Positions 19,345-28,869 are shown, counted from the first letter of the stretch. The stretch: DNA of 64,000 nt from Rhizobium oryziradicis (GCF_001939045.1 NZ_MKIM01000028.1:794528-858527); one strand, 5' to 3'. Notes: a model not told the origin generated them from the sequence alone. A program made the numbers and translations.

Positions 19345-19725
19345 TTACGCTTGGCGCGCCTTGCGATTGGCATAACGTTTGTCACGCTCGGCCTTCCGTG
19401 CCGCTTCGTCATCCAGGACGCGCGCAATACGGTTCTTGTCGGCCAGTTCACGAGCCAGATTTTCAGCATTCGCTTCAGCTTCCAGAGCAGCTTCGCGCTC
19501 CACGGCTTCAGCTTCAAGGCGAATTTTCTCATCAATCTTCGCCTGTTTGCGTTCTGCTTGCCGGGCGTCGCGCGCTTCGGCAATTGCAACCCGCTCAGCA
19601 CGCTTTGCTTCGCGGGCTGGATCAACAGCAGAATGGACTGCCCGAAAAGCAGCTAACTGAGCAGCTTTTGCATCGGTCGCAGTGACGCGTCTGTCGTGAA
19701 GTTCATTATTTTTGACGTTTTTCAA
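19345..19725 (-). CDS. DUF6481-family alanine/arginine-rich protein
   Basis: The 126-residue product is dominated by Ala, Arg, Glu and Lys and should form one long charged helix (about residues 30-120). It matches the small alphaproteobacterial DUF6481 family by composition and by the N-terminal DRRVTATDAKAAQLAAFR segment. In rhizobia such genes often lie near cold-shock genes, as here. No function is known. Confidence 0.7.
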   Translation of the reverse strand: MKNVKNNELHDRRVTATDAKAAQLAAFRAVHSAVDPAREAKRAERVAIAEARDARQAERKQAKIDEKIRLEAEAVEREAALEAEANAENLARELADKNRIARVLDDEAARKAERDKRYANRKARQA

Positions 19726-19851
19726 ATCTCTATTCCAGTTGAAATGTCATTCCGAATAAATTTCCGGGATCTGACATATTTTGAAAGTGGCGAGCCGATA
19801 GACAAATTTTTGTCTCGCAACTCTTGGCAAGGCACACTGCACTTAACCTGA

Positions 19852-19956
19852 AGCATCGGACCGAAAAGCGGGAAGCGGTTTTCGAATAAATCCGATGCGA
19901 AAACATAAACTTGGAGCATCGCGCTCAAAATCGGAATTGGTCCGATGTTTTAGAGC
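19852..19956. repeat. Dispersed intergenic repeat, copy B
   Basis: This copy runs from AGCATCGGACCGAAAAG through the TTTTCGAATAAATCCGATGCG arm to a second part ending TCCGATGTTTTAGAGC. It lies upstream of DUF6481 and downstream of the cold-shock gene terminator. Confidence 0.85.
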
Positions 19957-20010
19957 GCGTGCGCCATGTGTGGCGCGCCACAGAACACCTGAACGCGCAG
20001 TCGCACATAT

Positions 20011-20039
20011 AAAAAAAGGCCAGGCTAGTCGCCTGACCT
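20011..20039 (-). terminator. Terminator of the cold-shock gene
   Basis: On the minus strand GGTCAGGC and GCCTGGCC pair around GACTA (one mismatch) and are followed by seven T residues. It lies about 65 bp after the csp stop codon. Confidence 0.85.
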
Positions 20040-20103
20040 CAGATTGGTTTCATGCCTTCAACAATGCCAGTACATCCGTGGTCAAAGGAAAGCCGAGACC
20101 GAA

Positions 20104-20313
20104 TTAAGCAGCCTGAAGGTTGCAAGCCGACATCTTGCCGGACTTGTTGTCACGCTCGAGATCGTAGGAAACCTTCTGGCCTTCAACGATTTCGCGCATG
20201 CCAGCGCGCTCTACAGCAGAAATATGCACGAATGCATCTTCGCCGCCGTTGTCAGGCTGAATGAAGCCGAAGCCTTTTGTGGAATTAAACCATTTAACTG
20301 TGCCAGTGGTCAT
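20104..20313 (-). CDS. Cold-shock domain protein (CspA family)
   Basis: The 69-residue protein is a single OB-fold with RNA-binding motifs KWFNSTKGFGFI (RNP1) and DAFVHIS (RNP2). Such proteins act as RNA chaperones or antiterminators. The start is the ATG at 20313, giving MTTGTVKWFN. The region upstream (20314-20595) is long and AT rich, as in csp genes regulated through a structured leader, but I could not confirm a cold-shock box. Confidence 0.93.
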   Translation of the reverse strand: MTTGTVKWFNSTKGFGFIQPDNGGEDAFVHISAVERAGMREIVEGQKVSYDLERDNKSGKMSACNLQAA

Positions 20314-20595
20314 GATGAACCCTTTCATAGCAATATAAGTGCCCACAACGCGGATGCGCTGCGGATCAAGGTAACGATTGTTTTAAAGGGAGGGTTCGTT
20401 AAGGGCGCGGTGCTAATCGCGCAACAACCAAAGCTCAGCAAGAAAATATCGATGTGCTATCAATAGAGCCTGTGCGCAGATATGTCAACTTTTAATTTTC
20501 CTCAAAAGAGAAATACGATTTTCAGTTGTTTCACGCAGCAATATCGCCCCATCGTCGGCATTGAATCATCGGGATGGTCAACCTATTTCCTAACA

Positions 20596-21000
20596 ATGAC
20601 CCCAGCACCGATACCCACCTATCATTACCCTATATCGATCTCACCCGGTGACATCGACCACATGGGCCATGTCAACAATGCCGTATACCTTCAGTGGGTA
20701 CAGGAAGCCGTTGTGAGCTATTGGGAGCACGGATCCACGCTGGAGGCACGAGAGCAAATGCTCTGGGTCGCGCTGAAGCATGAAATATCCTACCGAATGC
20801 CGGTTTTTCTCAATGACCACGTTGAGGCACAGGTGACGGCCACAGGCACACACGGTTCAAGGGCATCCTTTACCACCCTGTTCAAGCGCGGCGATGATCT
20901 TGCAACAGAGGTTCGAAGCTCGTGGTGCTGTGTCGATGTCACCACACGACGGCCGCGTCGCATCTCGCCCGATATCGCCAATATATTTTTGCCTCAATAG
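20596..21000 (+). CDS. Hot-dog-fold acyl-CoA thioesterase (4HBT type)
   Basis: The product of about 134 residues shows the 4-hydroxybenzoyl-CoA thioesterase pattern: DIDHMGHVNNAVYLQWVQEA, with the catalytic acid in the DxDxxGHVNN motif. Such enzymes hydrolyse acyl-CoA thioesters; the acyl group is unknown. I prefer the ATG at 20596 since the conserved domain starts soon after it; an in-frame ATG at 20482 would add 38 residues without homology that I recognise. Confidence 0.82.
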   Translation: MTPAPIPTYHYPISISPGDIDHMGHVNNAVYLQWVQEAVVSYWEHGSTLEAREQMLWVALKHEISYRMPVFLNDHVEAQVTATGTHGSRASFTTLFKRGDDLATEVRSSWCCVDVTTRRPRRISPDIANIFLPQ

Positions 21001-21047
21001 AGCCTCCGGGCCGTTGCAGGCACCCCGCCGCCCTGAAATTAAGACGA

Positions 21048-21074
21048 AAAAACCCGCCTCTAAGGCGGGTTTTT
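21048..21074. terminator. Bidirectional terminator between thioesterase gene and pyrG
   Basis: AAAAACCCGCC and GGCGGGTTTTT form an 11-bp stem around TCTAA, with A/T runs on both sides. It can serve both convergent genes. Confidence 0.88.
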
Positions 21075-21099
21075 GATTCTTCCTATAAGCCTGACGGAC

Positions 21100-22728
21100 T
21101 TAAACCAGCCTGCTCTGCTCAAGGGCCGCTTCCACAAAGCTCTTGAACAAAGGATGTGGATCAAGCGGACGAGACTTCAGTTCTGGATGATATTGCACAC
21201 CCACAAACCACGGATGATCCGGATATTCCACCGTTTCCGGCAAAAGACCATCTGGAGACATGCCCGCAAAAACCAGGCCACAATTTTCCAGCCGTTCCTT
21301 GTAGTCCACGTTCACTTCATAGCGATGGCGGTGACGCTCTGAAATCTCGGTAGAGCCATAGATGTCGGCAATACGAGAATTTTTCTTCAACGCCGCCTTA
21401 TAGGCACCAAGACGCATGGTTCCGCCAAGATCGCCCGCGCTTGAGCGCTTTTCAAGCGCATTGCCCTTCATCCATTCGGTCATCAAGCCAACGACAGGCT
21501 CCGAGGTCTGACCAAACTCGGTCGAGGATGCCTCTTCAATGCCCGCCAGATGACGCGCCGCTTCCACCACAGCCATCTGCATACCAAAGCAAATGCCGAA
21601 GTAAGGAACCTTGCGCTCACGCGCAAATTGGGCTGCCAGAATCTTGCCTTCCGAGCCGCGCTCGCCAAAGCCGCCGGGCACCAGAATGCCGTGAACCTTC
21701 TCCAGATAAGGAGCCGGATCTTCCTTTTCAAAGACCTCGGATTCGATCCACTCAAGCTTGACCTTCACATGGTTGGCAATGCCGCCATGGTGAAGCGCTT
21801 CGATCAGCGATTTATAGGCATCTTTGAGGCCGGTGTATTTGCCAACGATGGCAATGGTAACCTCGCCCTCAGGTGTGTGAATGCGGTTGGATACTTCTTC
21901 CCACGCATCAAGACGGGGCTTCGGTGCTGGCTCAATGCCAAAGGCGGCCAACACTTCGCTGTCCAGACCTTCCTTGTGGTAGGCCATGGGCACGTCATAG
22001 ATATTGGCAACATCCAGCGCCTGAATGACCGCAGACGGACGCACGTTGCAAAACAGCGACAGCTTGCGACGCTCTGGCTCAGGAATTTCCCGATCCGCAC
22101 GCACCAGCAGAATATCAGGATGAATACCAAGAGCCTGCAATTCCTTTACAGAATGCTGCGTTGGCTTGGTTTTCAACTCGCCTGCTGCCGGAATGTAAGG
22201 CATCAAGGTCAAATGCACATAGATTGCAGTGCCGCGCGGCAGCTCATTGCCGAGTTGGCGAATGGCTTCCACAAAAGGCATGGCTTCAATATCGCCGACC
22301 GTGCCGCCGATTTCGCAGATCACGAAATCATAGTCACTATTGCCTTCAACCACGAAATCTTTGATTTCGTTGGTCACATGCGGAATCACCTGAACGGTTG
22401 CGCCGAGATAGTCTCCGCGCCGTTCCTTATCGATGATATTCTTGTAAATGCGACCTGTGGTGATGTTATCGGTCTTGGTAGCCGATCGACCTGTGAAACG
22501 CTCGTAGTGTCCAAGGTCAAGGTCTGTTTCTGCGCCGTCGTCGGTCACAAAAACTTCGCCGTGTTGAGTCGGGCTCATGGTGCCCGGGTCAACGTTGAGA
22601 TAGGGGTCCAGTTTGCGCAGTCGCACGCGGTAACCACGTGCCTGTAACAAAGCCCCGAGAGCCGCAGCCGCTATTCCCTTACCAAGAGAGGAAACCACGC
22701 CGCCTGTGATGAAAACATATCGCGCCAT
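21100..22728 (-). CDS. pyrG: CTP synthase
   Basis: The 542-residue protein is the normal length for PyrG, which aminates UTP to CTP using glutamine. The N-terminal synthetase domain shows FITGGVVSSLGKGIAAAALG, and the C-terminal glutamine amidotransferase domain has the nucleophile in YFGICFGMQ and a late YHPE histidine-glutamate pair. The start at the ATG at 22728 gives MARYVFITGG. It is downstream of tpiA and secG in the same direction, but a terminator lies between secG and pyrG. Confidence 0.97.
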   Translation of the reverse strand: MARYVFITGGVVSSLGKGIAAAALGALLQARGYRVRLRKLDPYLNVDPGTMSPTQHGEVFVTDDGAETDLDLGHYERFTGRSATKTDNITTGRIYKNIIDKERRGDYLGATVQVIPHVTNEIKDFVVEGNSDYDFVICEIGGTVGDIEAMPFVEAIRQLGNELPRGTAIYVHLTLMPYIPAAGELKTKPTQHSVKELQALGIHPDILLVRADREIPEPERRKLSLFCNVRPSAVIQALDVANIYDVPMAYHKEGLDSEVLAAFGIEPAPKPRLDAWEEVSNRIHTPEGEVTIAIVGKYTGLKDAYKSLIEALHHGGIANHVKVKLEWIESEVFEKEDPAPYLEKVHGILVPGGFGERGSEGKILAAQFARERKVPYFGICFGMQMAVVEAARHLAGIEEASSTEFGQTSEPVVGLMTEWMKGNALEKRSSAGDLGGTMRLGAYKAALKKNSRIADIYGSTEISERHRHRYEVNVDYKERLENCGLVFAGMSPDGLLPETVEYPDHPWFVGVQYHPELKSRPLDPHPLFKSFVEAALEQSRLV

Positions 22729-22804
22729 GGGATTCACCGGATACCGTTTCAAATTCGATTCCGCCAGCCCTAAAATGCAAAGAGACGACGAAATACACAC
22801 AAAC

Positions 22805-22837
22805 AAACAAAAACCGGCGAGCTGAAAAGCTCGCCGG
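22805..22837 (-). terminator. Terminator of secG
   Basis: CCGGCGAGCT and AGCTCGCCGG form a perfect 10-bp stem around four bases. On the minus strand it is followed by TTTTTGTTTG. It lies 22 bp beyond the secG stop, upstream of pyrG. Confidence 0.88.
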
Positions 22838-22858
22838 AGCGAAGAAGATTAAAACCGA

Positions 22859-23248
22859 TCAGTTGCCGGTTGGAACGCTGTCTGGCTGCTTGGCTGGAGC
22901 GGCAGGTGCCGCTGTACCGGCAGCAGGAGCTGTCGTGGCAGGCGCTGCACCAGGAAGCTGATCCAGCACATTGCCGCTTGGAGCTTCCTGACCTGCGGGA
23001 ATCCGATTGAGGATATCCGTTGGCTTGGCTTCAAACCGCGTCATGATGCCAAGACCAAGCGAGGTGATGAAGAAAAGCGCTGCCAGAATAGCCGTTGTGC
23101 GGGTCAATGCGTTAGCCGCACCGCGCGCCGACATAAAGCCTGAACCACCACCAATGCCGAGACCGCCGCCTTCGGACCGCTGAATCAGCACAACGCCAAC
23201 AAGAGCCAGCACGATCATAAGGTGAATGACGATTAATACGGTCTGCAT
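22859..23248 (-). CDS. secG: Protein-export membrane protein SecG
   Basis: The 129-residue protein has two membrane helices (about 3-22 and 52-72) joined by the Gly-rich SEGGGLGIGGGSGFMS loop typical of SecG, a SecYEG translocon subunit. The C-terminal 40 residues are rich in Ala, Pro and Thr, as in other alphaproteobacterial SecG proteins. It lies 109 bp downstream of tpiA, the common tpiA-secG-pyrG order. Confidence 0.93.
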   Translation of the reverse strand: MQTVLIVIHLMIVLALVGVVLIQRSEGGGLGIGGGSGFMSARGAANALTRTTAILAALFFITSLGLGIMTRFEAKPTDILNRIPAGQEAPSGNVLDQLPGAAPATTAPAAGTAAPAAPAKQPDSVPTGN

Positions 23249-23304
23249 GGGTACGATCCATCCTGCCCAAGTTGGGCCAATTTCGGCGAAGTCAAAACAA
23301 CGTT

Positions 23305-23332
23305 CGGCGGCTCTCTACAACAGGAGCCGCCG
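23305..23332. other. Hairpin between tpiA and secG
   Basis: CGGCGGCTC and GAGCCGCCG form a 9-bp perfect stem with a ten-base loop. A clean T run is lacking, so it may be an attenuating or mRNA-stabilising structure rather than a full terminator. Confidence 0.45.
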
Positions 23333-23357
23333 CAAAGAAAGCCCTTATCCGATTTTA

Positions 23358-24128
23358 TCAGGCAAGGATTTCGGCATACGCATTGTATATGGCGAGGAAA
23401 TCGCTGGCTTTCAAGCTGGCACCACCAATCAGCGCACCATCAACATTTTCCACACTCATCAATTCTTTTGCATTCGATGGCTTCACCGAACCGCCGTAGA
23501 GAATGCGCATCTTTGCGCCTTCTGCGCCGAATCGGCGTGTCAGTTCGGTGCGCATAAACGCGTGGGCCTCGGCCACATTTTCAGATGTGGGCGTCACACC
23601 CGTGCCAATGGCCCAGACAGGCTCATAGGCAATAACCGTGTTTTCAGCATCCGCACCATCCGGCACGGAGCCAGCCAGCTGACGCTTGAGAATATCAAGT
23701 GTTTGGCCACCCTTGCGCTCATCAGCGGTTTCGCCAATGCAGACAATCGCCGTAAGCTCGGCCGCATGCGCTGCAATCGCCTTGGCGCGCACCAGATGGT
23801 CGGTTTCAGCATGATCAGTGCGGCGCTCTGAATGGCCAACAATGACATGCGTGCCAAAGCAATCGGCAATCATATCGGCCGAAATTTCACCGGTGTGGGC
23901 ACCCGCGGCGTTTTGATGGCAATCTTGCGCACCAATCCACAAAGGGCTGTCCTCGCAAAGGGCCGTCGCCACATAAAGCAAGGTTGCAGGTGGGCAGATC
24001 AGGCTTTCGACTTTTTCCGACAAGTCACCCTTCACACCCTCCGATATCGCCTTGATTTGATCCAGGGAATCCCGCGTACCATTCATTTTCCAGTTGCCAG
24101 CAACCAGTGGGCGCACATTCGGTGTCAT
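23358..24128 (-). CDS. tpiA: Triosephosphate isomerase
   Basis: The 256-residue TIM-barrel enzyme interconverts glyceraldehyde 3-phosphate and dihydroxyacetone phosphate. Catalytic residues are visible: N12 and K14 in GNWKMNG, H99 in GHSERR and E169 in AYEPVWAIGTG. The phosphate loop GGSVKPSNAKEL is present near the C-terminus. The start at the ATG at 24128 gives MTPNVRPLVAGNWKMN. Confidence 0.96.
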   Translation of the reverse strand: MTPNVRPLVAGNWKMNGTRDSLDQIKAISEGVKGDLSEKVESLICPPATLLYVATALCEDSPLWIGAQDCHQNAAGAHTGEISADMIADCFGTHVIVGHSERRTDHAETDHLVRAKAIAAHAAELTAIVCIGETADERKGGQTLDILKRQLAGSVPDGADAENTVIAYEPVWAIGTGVTPTSENVAEAHAFMRTELTRRFGAEGAKMRILYGGSVKPSNAKELMSVENVDGALIGGASLKASDFLAIYNAYAEILA

Positions 24129-24271
24129 ATCGTCTCCAAACCCCAGAACCATCAATCTTACATTCTGCCATAAAAGAACGTGCGAGCAAAAAAGGCAAGT
24201 TGCAATGCAATATGCCACTAAATATAGCAAAAATTTAGGTATAAATAATGTAGCAGATCACGGCCTTCGGC

Positions 24272-25150
24272 TCACCGTATCAGCCAGTTCAGCGCAGCGC
24301 GCCAATCTGTCATGCGCACAGGTGTTCCATGGGAACCCGTCAAAAACAGCGTGAAACGACAAGGGTAGCCCGCCCGATGCAGGCGATCATAGAGGCCAAT
24401 CTGATCTCCCGCCGCATAAACACTGTCTCGGCTGCCATGAGTAAACCAGATCGGCAGCTTCCGCTTGAAGGCAACACTGCCAATAAAGGCGGGATCCGAT
24501 GCACCACCAAGGATAGCCATGCCCGATAATTGTGCAACTGCTTTAGCATTGCGTGTTATGCCCCAGCAAATGAAACTGCCCATGGAGGCGCAGGATAACA
24601 CCACCGGCCGCCCACCCGAACGGGTCGAGGCATAATTGATCAAACCGGCAATCTGGGCCACACCCGCCTGATCAAATGATCGCACGCTGGGCGCATAATA
24701 GGTGCCGCCATTCTCCACCGCCAGATTTTTCAATCGATTGAAATTTCCGCCGAATTTATAATCATCCGCCCCCAGACGGCGATCACCGCCCCGGCCATGG
24801 ATAAAAATAACGGTAAATTTCGCACCATCGCTGACACCTGTGCGAGTCACGTCTAGCGTGCCACCCTCGCCCAGATCAAGCGTTTCATCATGCTGCTGAT
24901 GGCGCACGCCCAGCGATACATAGGCGGATTTGACTTTGCGCTCGGGAATTTCATCGCGACCATTGATGTCGCGCATTTCCTGGTAATCAATCGTCTGGAA
25001 ATCACCCTTGTCGCGTGTTTCCAAAACAGCCTGTGATGAAAAAAGCTCATCTTTAAAGGGTTTCAGATTGGCAGCCGCAGCCGCCCCCTGAACAAGGCAA
25101 AGCCCAACCAAGAAAGAGGTAAAAGTCAAATGAACTGTGGACATCCGCAT
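24272..25150 (-). CDS. Exported alpha/beta-hydrolase
   Basis: The 292-residue protein starts with a signal peptide ending near VQGAAAAA. The mature part is an alpha/beta-hydrolase: oxyanion-loop FIHGRGG, a nucleophile serine in the atypical SCASMGS elbow, an acid in HGSRDSVY and a histidine in TGSHGTP near the C-terminus. The elbow resembles phospholipase/carboxylesterase-type enzymes. I start at the ATG at 25150 after GGAG; further upstream starts (25186, 25243) exist. The substrate is unknown. It is divergent from parE. Confidence 0.7.
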   Translation of the reverse strand: MRMSTVHLTFTSFLVGLCLVQGAAAAANLKPFKDELFSSQAVLETRDKGDFQTIDYQEMRDINGRDEIPERKVKSAYVSLGVRHQQHDETLDLGEGGTLDVTRTGVSDGAKFTVIFIHGRGGDRRLGADDYKFGGNFNRLKNLAVENGGTYYAPSVRSFDQAGVAQIAGLINYASTRSGGRPVVLSCASMGSFICWGITRNAKAVAQLSGMAILGGASDPAFIGSVAFKRKLPIWFTHGSRDSVYAAGDQIGLYDRLHRAGYPCRFTLFLTGSHGTPVRMTDWRAALNWLIR

Positions 25151-25446
25151 CCAGAATCGATCTCCTGCATATCGCAGCCTTGCCATGACGTTGCGACAAA
25201 CGCAAAGATTTCTGTGAACGGAAACCGATCTTTTGACTATCAACAGTGAACTCCTTTTTGAGCGGGAAATTTTATCCGGTTTGAATTGAGGTGTTGCGCT
25301 CAGAAGGCAAGCCGCGTTACAAGGTGAACAAACCAGAAACCAACCTTAAAACCATCAGGGTGGCAACTGGATTTTCATGCGCAAGCGGCCATCCGACGTT
25401 ATGCGATAGCGTCACAAGATCACAGAAAAAACGACAGAATAGAGAC

Positions 25447-27501
25447 ATGGACGAGAATAAAGATCTTTTCGCTGCCCTGCCCCTGACGACGCCAGCCGCG
25501 CCAGAGCCTGTGCAAACCGAAAAGACGACAGCCCCCGTAGCCCCCTCCAAACCCGCCTTGAAGGCTTCGGGTGAGGATGACTATGGCGCATCTTCCATTC
25601 GTGTTCTGGAAGGTCTTGAGCCGGTGCGCATGCGGCCGGGCATGTATATTGGTGGCACCGATGAAAAGGCCCTGCACCATCTGTTTGCCGAAGTGCTCGA
25701 CAATTCGATGGACGAAGCGGTGGCAGGACACGCCAATTTCATCGAGGTCTATCTTGATGCAGAAGGGTTTTTGACCGTTTCCGACAATGGACGCGGTATT
25801 CCTGTGGAGCTACATCCCCAAGTGCCGGGCAAATCCACGCTTGAAGTGATCATGACCAAGCTGCACGCGGGCGGCAAATTTGACGGCAAGGCTTATGAAA
25901 CCTCCGGCGGTTTGCACGGCGTTGGTGTATCTGTGGTCAATGCACTGTCTGATCTGCTGGAAGTGGAAGTCGCGCGCAATCGCAAGCTCTATCGCCAGCG
26001 CTTTTCCCGTGGTGTGCCGCTTGGGCCTTTGGAAGAGCTGGGAGATGTGCATAACCGCCGTGGTACGCGGGTGCGGTTTCATCCCGATGCGCAGATTTTT
26101 GGTGATCATGCCAAGTTTGATGCGGGCCGCATTTTCCGCATGGCGCGCTCAAAAGCCTATCTGTTTGGTGGCGTCGAGATCCGCTGGTCTTGCGATCCAT
26201 CGATTCTGCCAGCTGGCGGCGAGATTCCCGAAAAGGCGGTGTTTCACTTCCCCGGCGGTTTGAAGGATTATCTGGCGGCAACGCTTGGCAAGGATTTCAC
26301 CGTAACCCGCGAAATCTTTGCCGGAAAAACGGAAAAATCCGGCGGCCACGGTGCCATGGAATGGGCCATCACCTGGTATGGCGGTGATCCGGTGCTGCAC
26401 TCCTATTGTAACACCATCCCCACCCCTGAAGGCGGCACCCACGAGGCTGGCCTTCGCATTGCCTTGACCAAGGGCCTGAAAAATTATGCCGAATTGACGC
26501 AAAACAAGCGCGCCCAGCAGATCAGCACCGAAGATGTGATGATCTCTGCCGTTGGCATGCTGTCTGTGTTTATTCGCGAGCCGGAATTTGTCGGCCAAAC
26601 CAAGGACAGGCTGGCGACGGTTGAAGCCCAGCGTCTGGTTGAAAATGCGCTGCGCGATCCCTTCGACCATTATCTTGCCGACAATCCCAATGAAGCGGCA
26701 AAGCTGCTGGATTGGGTGATTGAGCGCGCCGAAGAGCGCCTGCGCCGCCGCAAGGAAAAGGAAGTCAACCGCAAGACGGCCGTGCGCAAGCTGCGCCTGC
26801 CCGGCAAACTGGCCGATTGCGCCCAAAACACCGCTGAAGGCGCTGAACTGTTTATCGTCGAAGGTGATTCGGCTGGCGGCTCCGCCAAGCAGGCGCGCAA
26901 CCGCTCCAACCAGGCCATTTTGCCACTGCGGGGTAAAATCCTCAACGTGGGCAGCGCCAGCCGTGAAAAGCTGATGGCCAATCAGCAGATTGCCGATCTT
27001 ATTCAGGCACTGGGCTGTGGCACGCGTGGCAAATATCGCGAAGAAGATCTGCGTTATGAGCGCATTGTGGTTATGACTGATGCCGACGTCGACGGCGCGC
27101 ATATTGCATCCTTGTTGATCACCTTCTTCTATCAGGAAATGCCGGAACTGATCCGCGGCAACCACCTTTATCTGGCGGTGCCGCCGCTCTACGTCATTCG
27201 TCAGGGTGCAAAAACCGTCTACGCCCGCGACGACGCTCACCGGGCCGAGCTGATGGAAACGGTGTTCAAGGGCAAAAAAGTCGAAATCGGCCGCTTCAAA
27301 GGCCTTGGCGAGATGATGCCAGCCCAATTGAAAGAAACCACCATGGACCCGGCCAAACGCACCCTGCTGCGGGTGGGCATTGACGAGGTGGATTTCGAAG
27401 GCACGCGCGATGCTGTGGATGCACTCATGGGCACCAAACCGGAGGCACGCTTCCGGTTTATTCAGGATCGGGCAGCTTTTGCGGAGAATCTGGATATTTA
27501 A
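25447..27501 (+). CDS. parE: DNA topoisomerase IV subunit B
   Basis: The 684-residue protein is a type IIA topoisomerase ATPase subunit. It has the GHKL ATP site (EVLDNSMDEA, DNGRGIPVE, GGLHGVGVSVVNALS), the transducer domain and a TOPRIM domain with EGDSAGGSAKQARNRSNQAI and DADVDGAHI. The short acidic/proline-rich N-terminal extension (about 40 residues) and the overall length fit rhizobial ParE rather than the longer GyrB. The start at the ATG at 25447 gives MDENKDLFAAL; upstream in-frame codons lack homology. Confidence 0.93.
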   Translation: MDENKDLFAALPLTTPAAPEPVQTEKTTAPVAPSKPALKASGEDDYGASSIRVLEGLEPVRMRPGMYIGGTDEKALHHLFAEVLDNSMDEAVAGHANFIEVYLDAEGFLTVSDNGRGIPVELHPQVPGKSTLEVIMTKLHAGGKFDGKAYETSGGLHGVGVSVVNALSDLLEVEVARNRKLYRQRFSRGVPLGPLEELGDVHNRRGTRVRFHPDAQIFGDHAKFDAGRIFRMARSKAYLFGGVEIRWSCDPSILPAGGEIPEKAVFHFPGGLKDYLAATLGKDFTVTREIFAGKTEKSGGHGAMEWAITWYGGDPVLHSYCNTIPTPEGGTHEAGLRIALTKGLKNYAELTQNKRAQQISTEDVMISAVGMLSVFIREPEFVGQTKDRLATVEAQRLVENALRDPFDHYLADNPNEAAKLLDWVIERAEERLRRRKEKEVNRKTAVRKLRLPGKLADCAQNTAEGAELFIVEGDSAGGSAKQARNRSNQAILPLRGKILNVGSASREKLMANQQIADLIQALGCGTRGKYREEDLRYERIVVMTDADVDGAHIASLLITFFYQEMPELIRGNHLYLAVPPLYVIRQGAKTVYARDDAHRAELMETVFKGKKVEIGRFKGLGEMMPAQLKETTMDPAKRTLLRVGIDEVDFEGTRDAVDALMGTKPEARFRFIQDRAAFAENLDI

Positions 27502-27510
27502 GGATGACGC

Positions 27511-28869
27511 ATGGAGCGAAAGAGCATCCCTGCAATTTTACCGAATGGCAAGGGACACCAGTTTGTTATTTATGGTGACTCCTGCTCAGGGGTGCCTAGC
27601 CACTTACATGAAAAAACGTTCGCCTCTGTCAATGCAGTTGTGAGAGAAATTGATCCACAGCCGGAATTTATTATTTTCCCGGGAGACGAAATTATCGGCC
27701 TCACGCCAGACCGGGAAAGATTGCTTGATCAATGGAACCATTGGCTAAATGTTGAGACGGCGTGGCTCGATAGGACGAAAATTCCGATCTGGCACTCAAC
27801 CGGAAATCACACAACCTATAACAAAATGAGTGAAGACCTTTTCAGGGAGGTTTTGCGACTGCCGGACAATGGACCGGCGGACCAAAAAGGACTGTCTTAT
27901 TACGTCCGCCGTGGCGATCTTCTACTGGTTTTCATCAACACACTCTGGAGTGGTCTTGGTGGTGAAGGGCATCTCGAGACGCAGTGGTTAGCGCAAGTTC
28001 TCTCGACGCACGCCGACGCGCAACATAAGTTTGTGATAGGTCACCACCCAGTCTTCCCCGTCAATGGTTTCTCAGGAGCTTATCAAAGAGAAATCGGCCA
28101 GGAATATGCCAAGCCATTTTGGGATATTTTGATGAACGCGAATGTATTTGGCTATATTTGCAGCCACATCCTCGCCTTCGATGTTCAGGTGCACAGTGGC
28201 GTTTTGCAAATATGCACTGCGGGCGCTGGCACGGCCCATCGTATGCCTGAAGATGTCGAATATCTCCATTGTATTCAAGCAGCACTGGACGCAGATGGAT
28301 TGCGCTATCAAGTTCTGGATACCGATGGCATTGTCCGAGAAAGCCTAAAGTGGCCACCGAAGCCAAAAGGCTTCACGCCGTGGGCCGCAGATCTAGCTGG
28401 TATTTACGAAGCGCCATTTTCTGGAAACTTGCATCGCGAAGCATTCGTAGAATTCAGGCTCACAGGAAAGACAGCTCAGCAAATCCATCCGGTTGAGCAG
28501 ACGATTTTTTCTGCTGTCGAACCGGGTAGAATTGCGCCGGTCTGGCTTGGTTTGCGTGGACCGCGCCAGACGATGACCCTGATTGTCGGACAAACTCCGG
28601 GCAGAAGTCCTGCTTATTGGCTGGGCCCCGACTTTCCAAAAGATCAGGACTTTGACATGCATATCGCCTTCTGCCCCGCCATGGGTCCAGGAGGAATGCT
28701 GTTCCGCAATCATGACGACCGAGGCTGGACATCCATGAAATCGGCAACATCTCGTGGCGTAGAAACTCTGCTATGGCCGCAGAACTGGAGCATTGGCCAA
28801 GGAGAAGACGGGCCATCTGATCGCCCATTCAAAGGCGATACCCTGAAAATTCAATATCATCATCATTGA
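27511..28869 (+). CDS. Metallophosphoesterase-like protein with altered metal motifs
   Basis: The 452-residue protein has a calcineurin-like phosphoesterase fold pattern in its first 230 residues, but the signature is changed. The usual DxH is D23-S-C25, the GDxxD motif reads GDEII (58-62), GNH is intact (98-100), GHHP is present (177-180), and the final GHxH is S-H-I-L (218-221). The C-terminal half (about 230-452) is unassigned and ends in HHH. It starts nine bases after the parE stop with AAGGATG upstream, and its end overlaps the convergent GNAT gene by seven bases. The base composition looks less GC rich than parE, which suggests transfer. Phosphoesterase activity is uncertain. Confidence 0.65.
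   Translation: MERKSIPAILPNGKGHQFVIYGDSCSGVPSHLHEKTFASVNAVVREIDPQPEFIIFPGDEIIGLTPDRERLLDQWNHWLNVETAWLDRTKIPIWHSTGNHTTYNKMSEDLFREVLRLPDNGPADQKGLSYYVRRGDLLLVFINTLWSGLGGEGHLETQWLAQVLSTHADAQHKFVIGHHPVFPVNGFSGAYQREIGQEYAKPFWDILMNANVFGYICSHILAFDVQVHSGVLQICTAGAGTAHRMPEDVEYLHCIQAALDADGLRYQVLDTDGIVRESLKWPPKPKGFTPWAADLAGIYEAPFSGNLHREAFVEFRLTGKTAQQIHPVEQTIFSAVEPGRIAPVWLGLRGPRQTMTLIVGQTPGRSPAYWLGPDFPKDQDFDMHIAFCPAMGPGGMLFRNHDDRGWTSMKSATSRGVETLLWPQNWSIGQGEDGPSDRPFKGDTLKIQYHHH

Noticed and set aside
21550..22647. A 365-residue plus-strand frame opposite pyrG
   Set aside because: pyrG on the minus strand is full length with all catalytic motifs; the opposite frame shows no recognisable domain.
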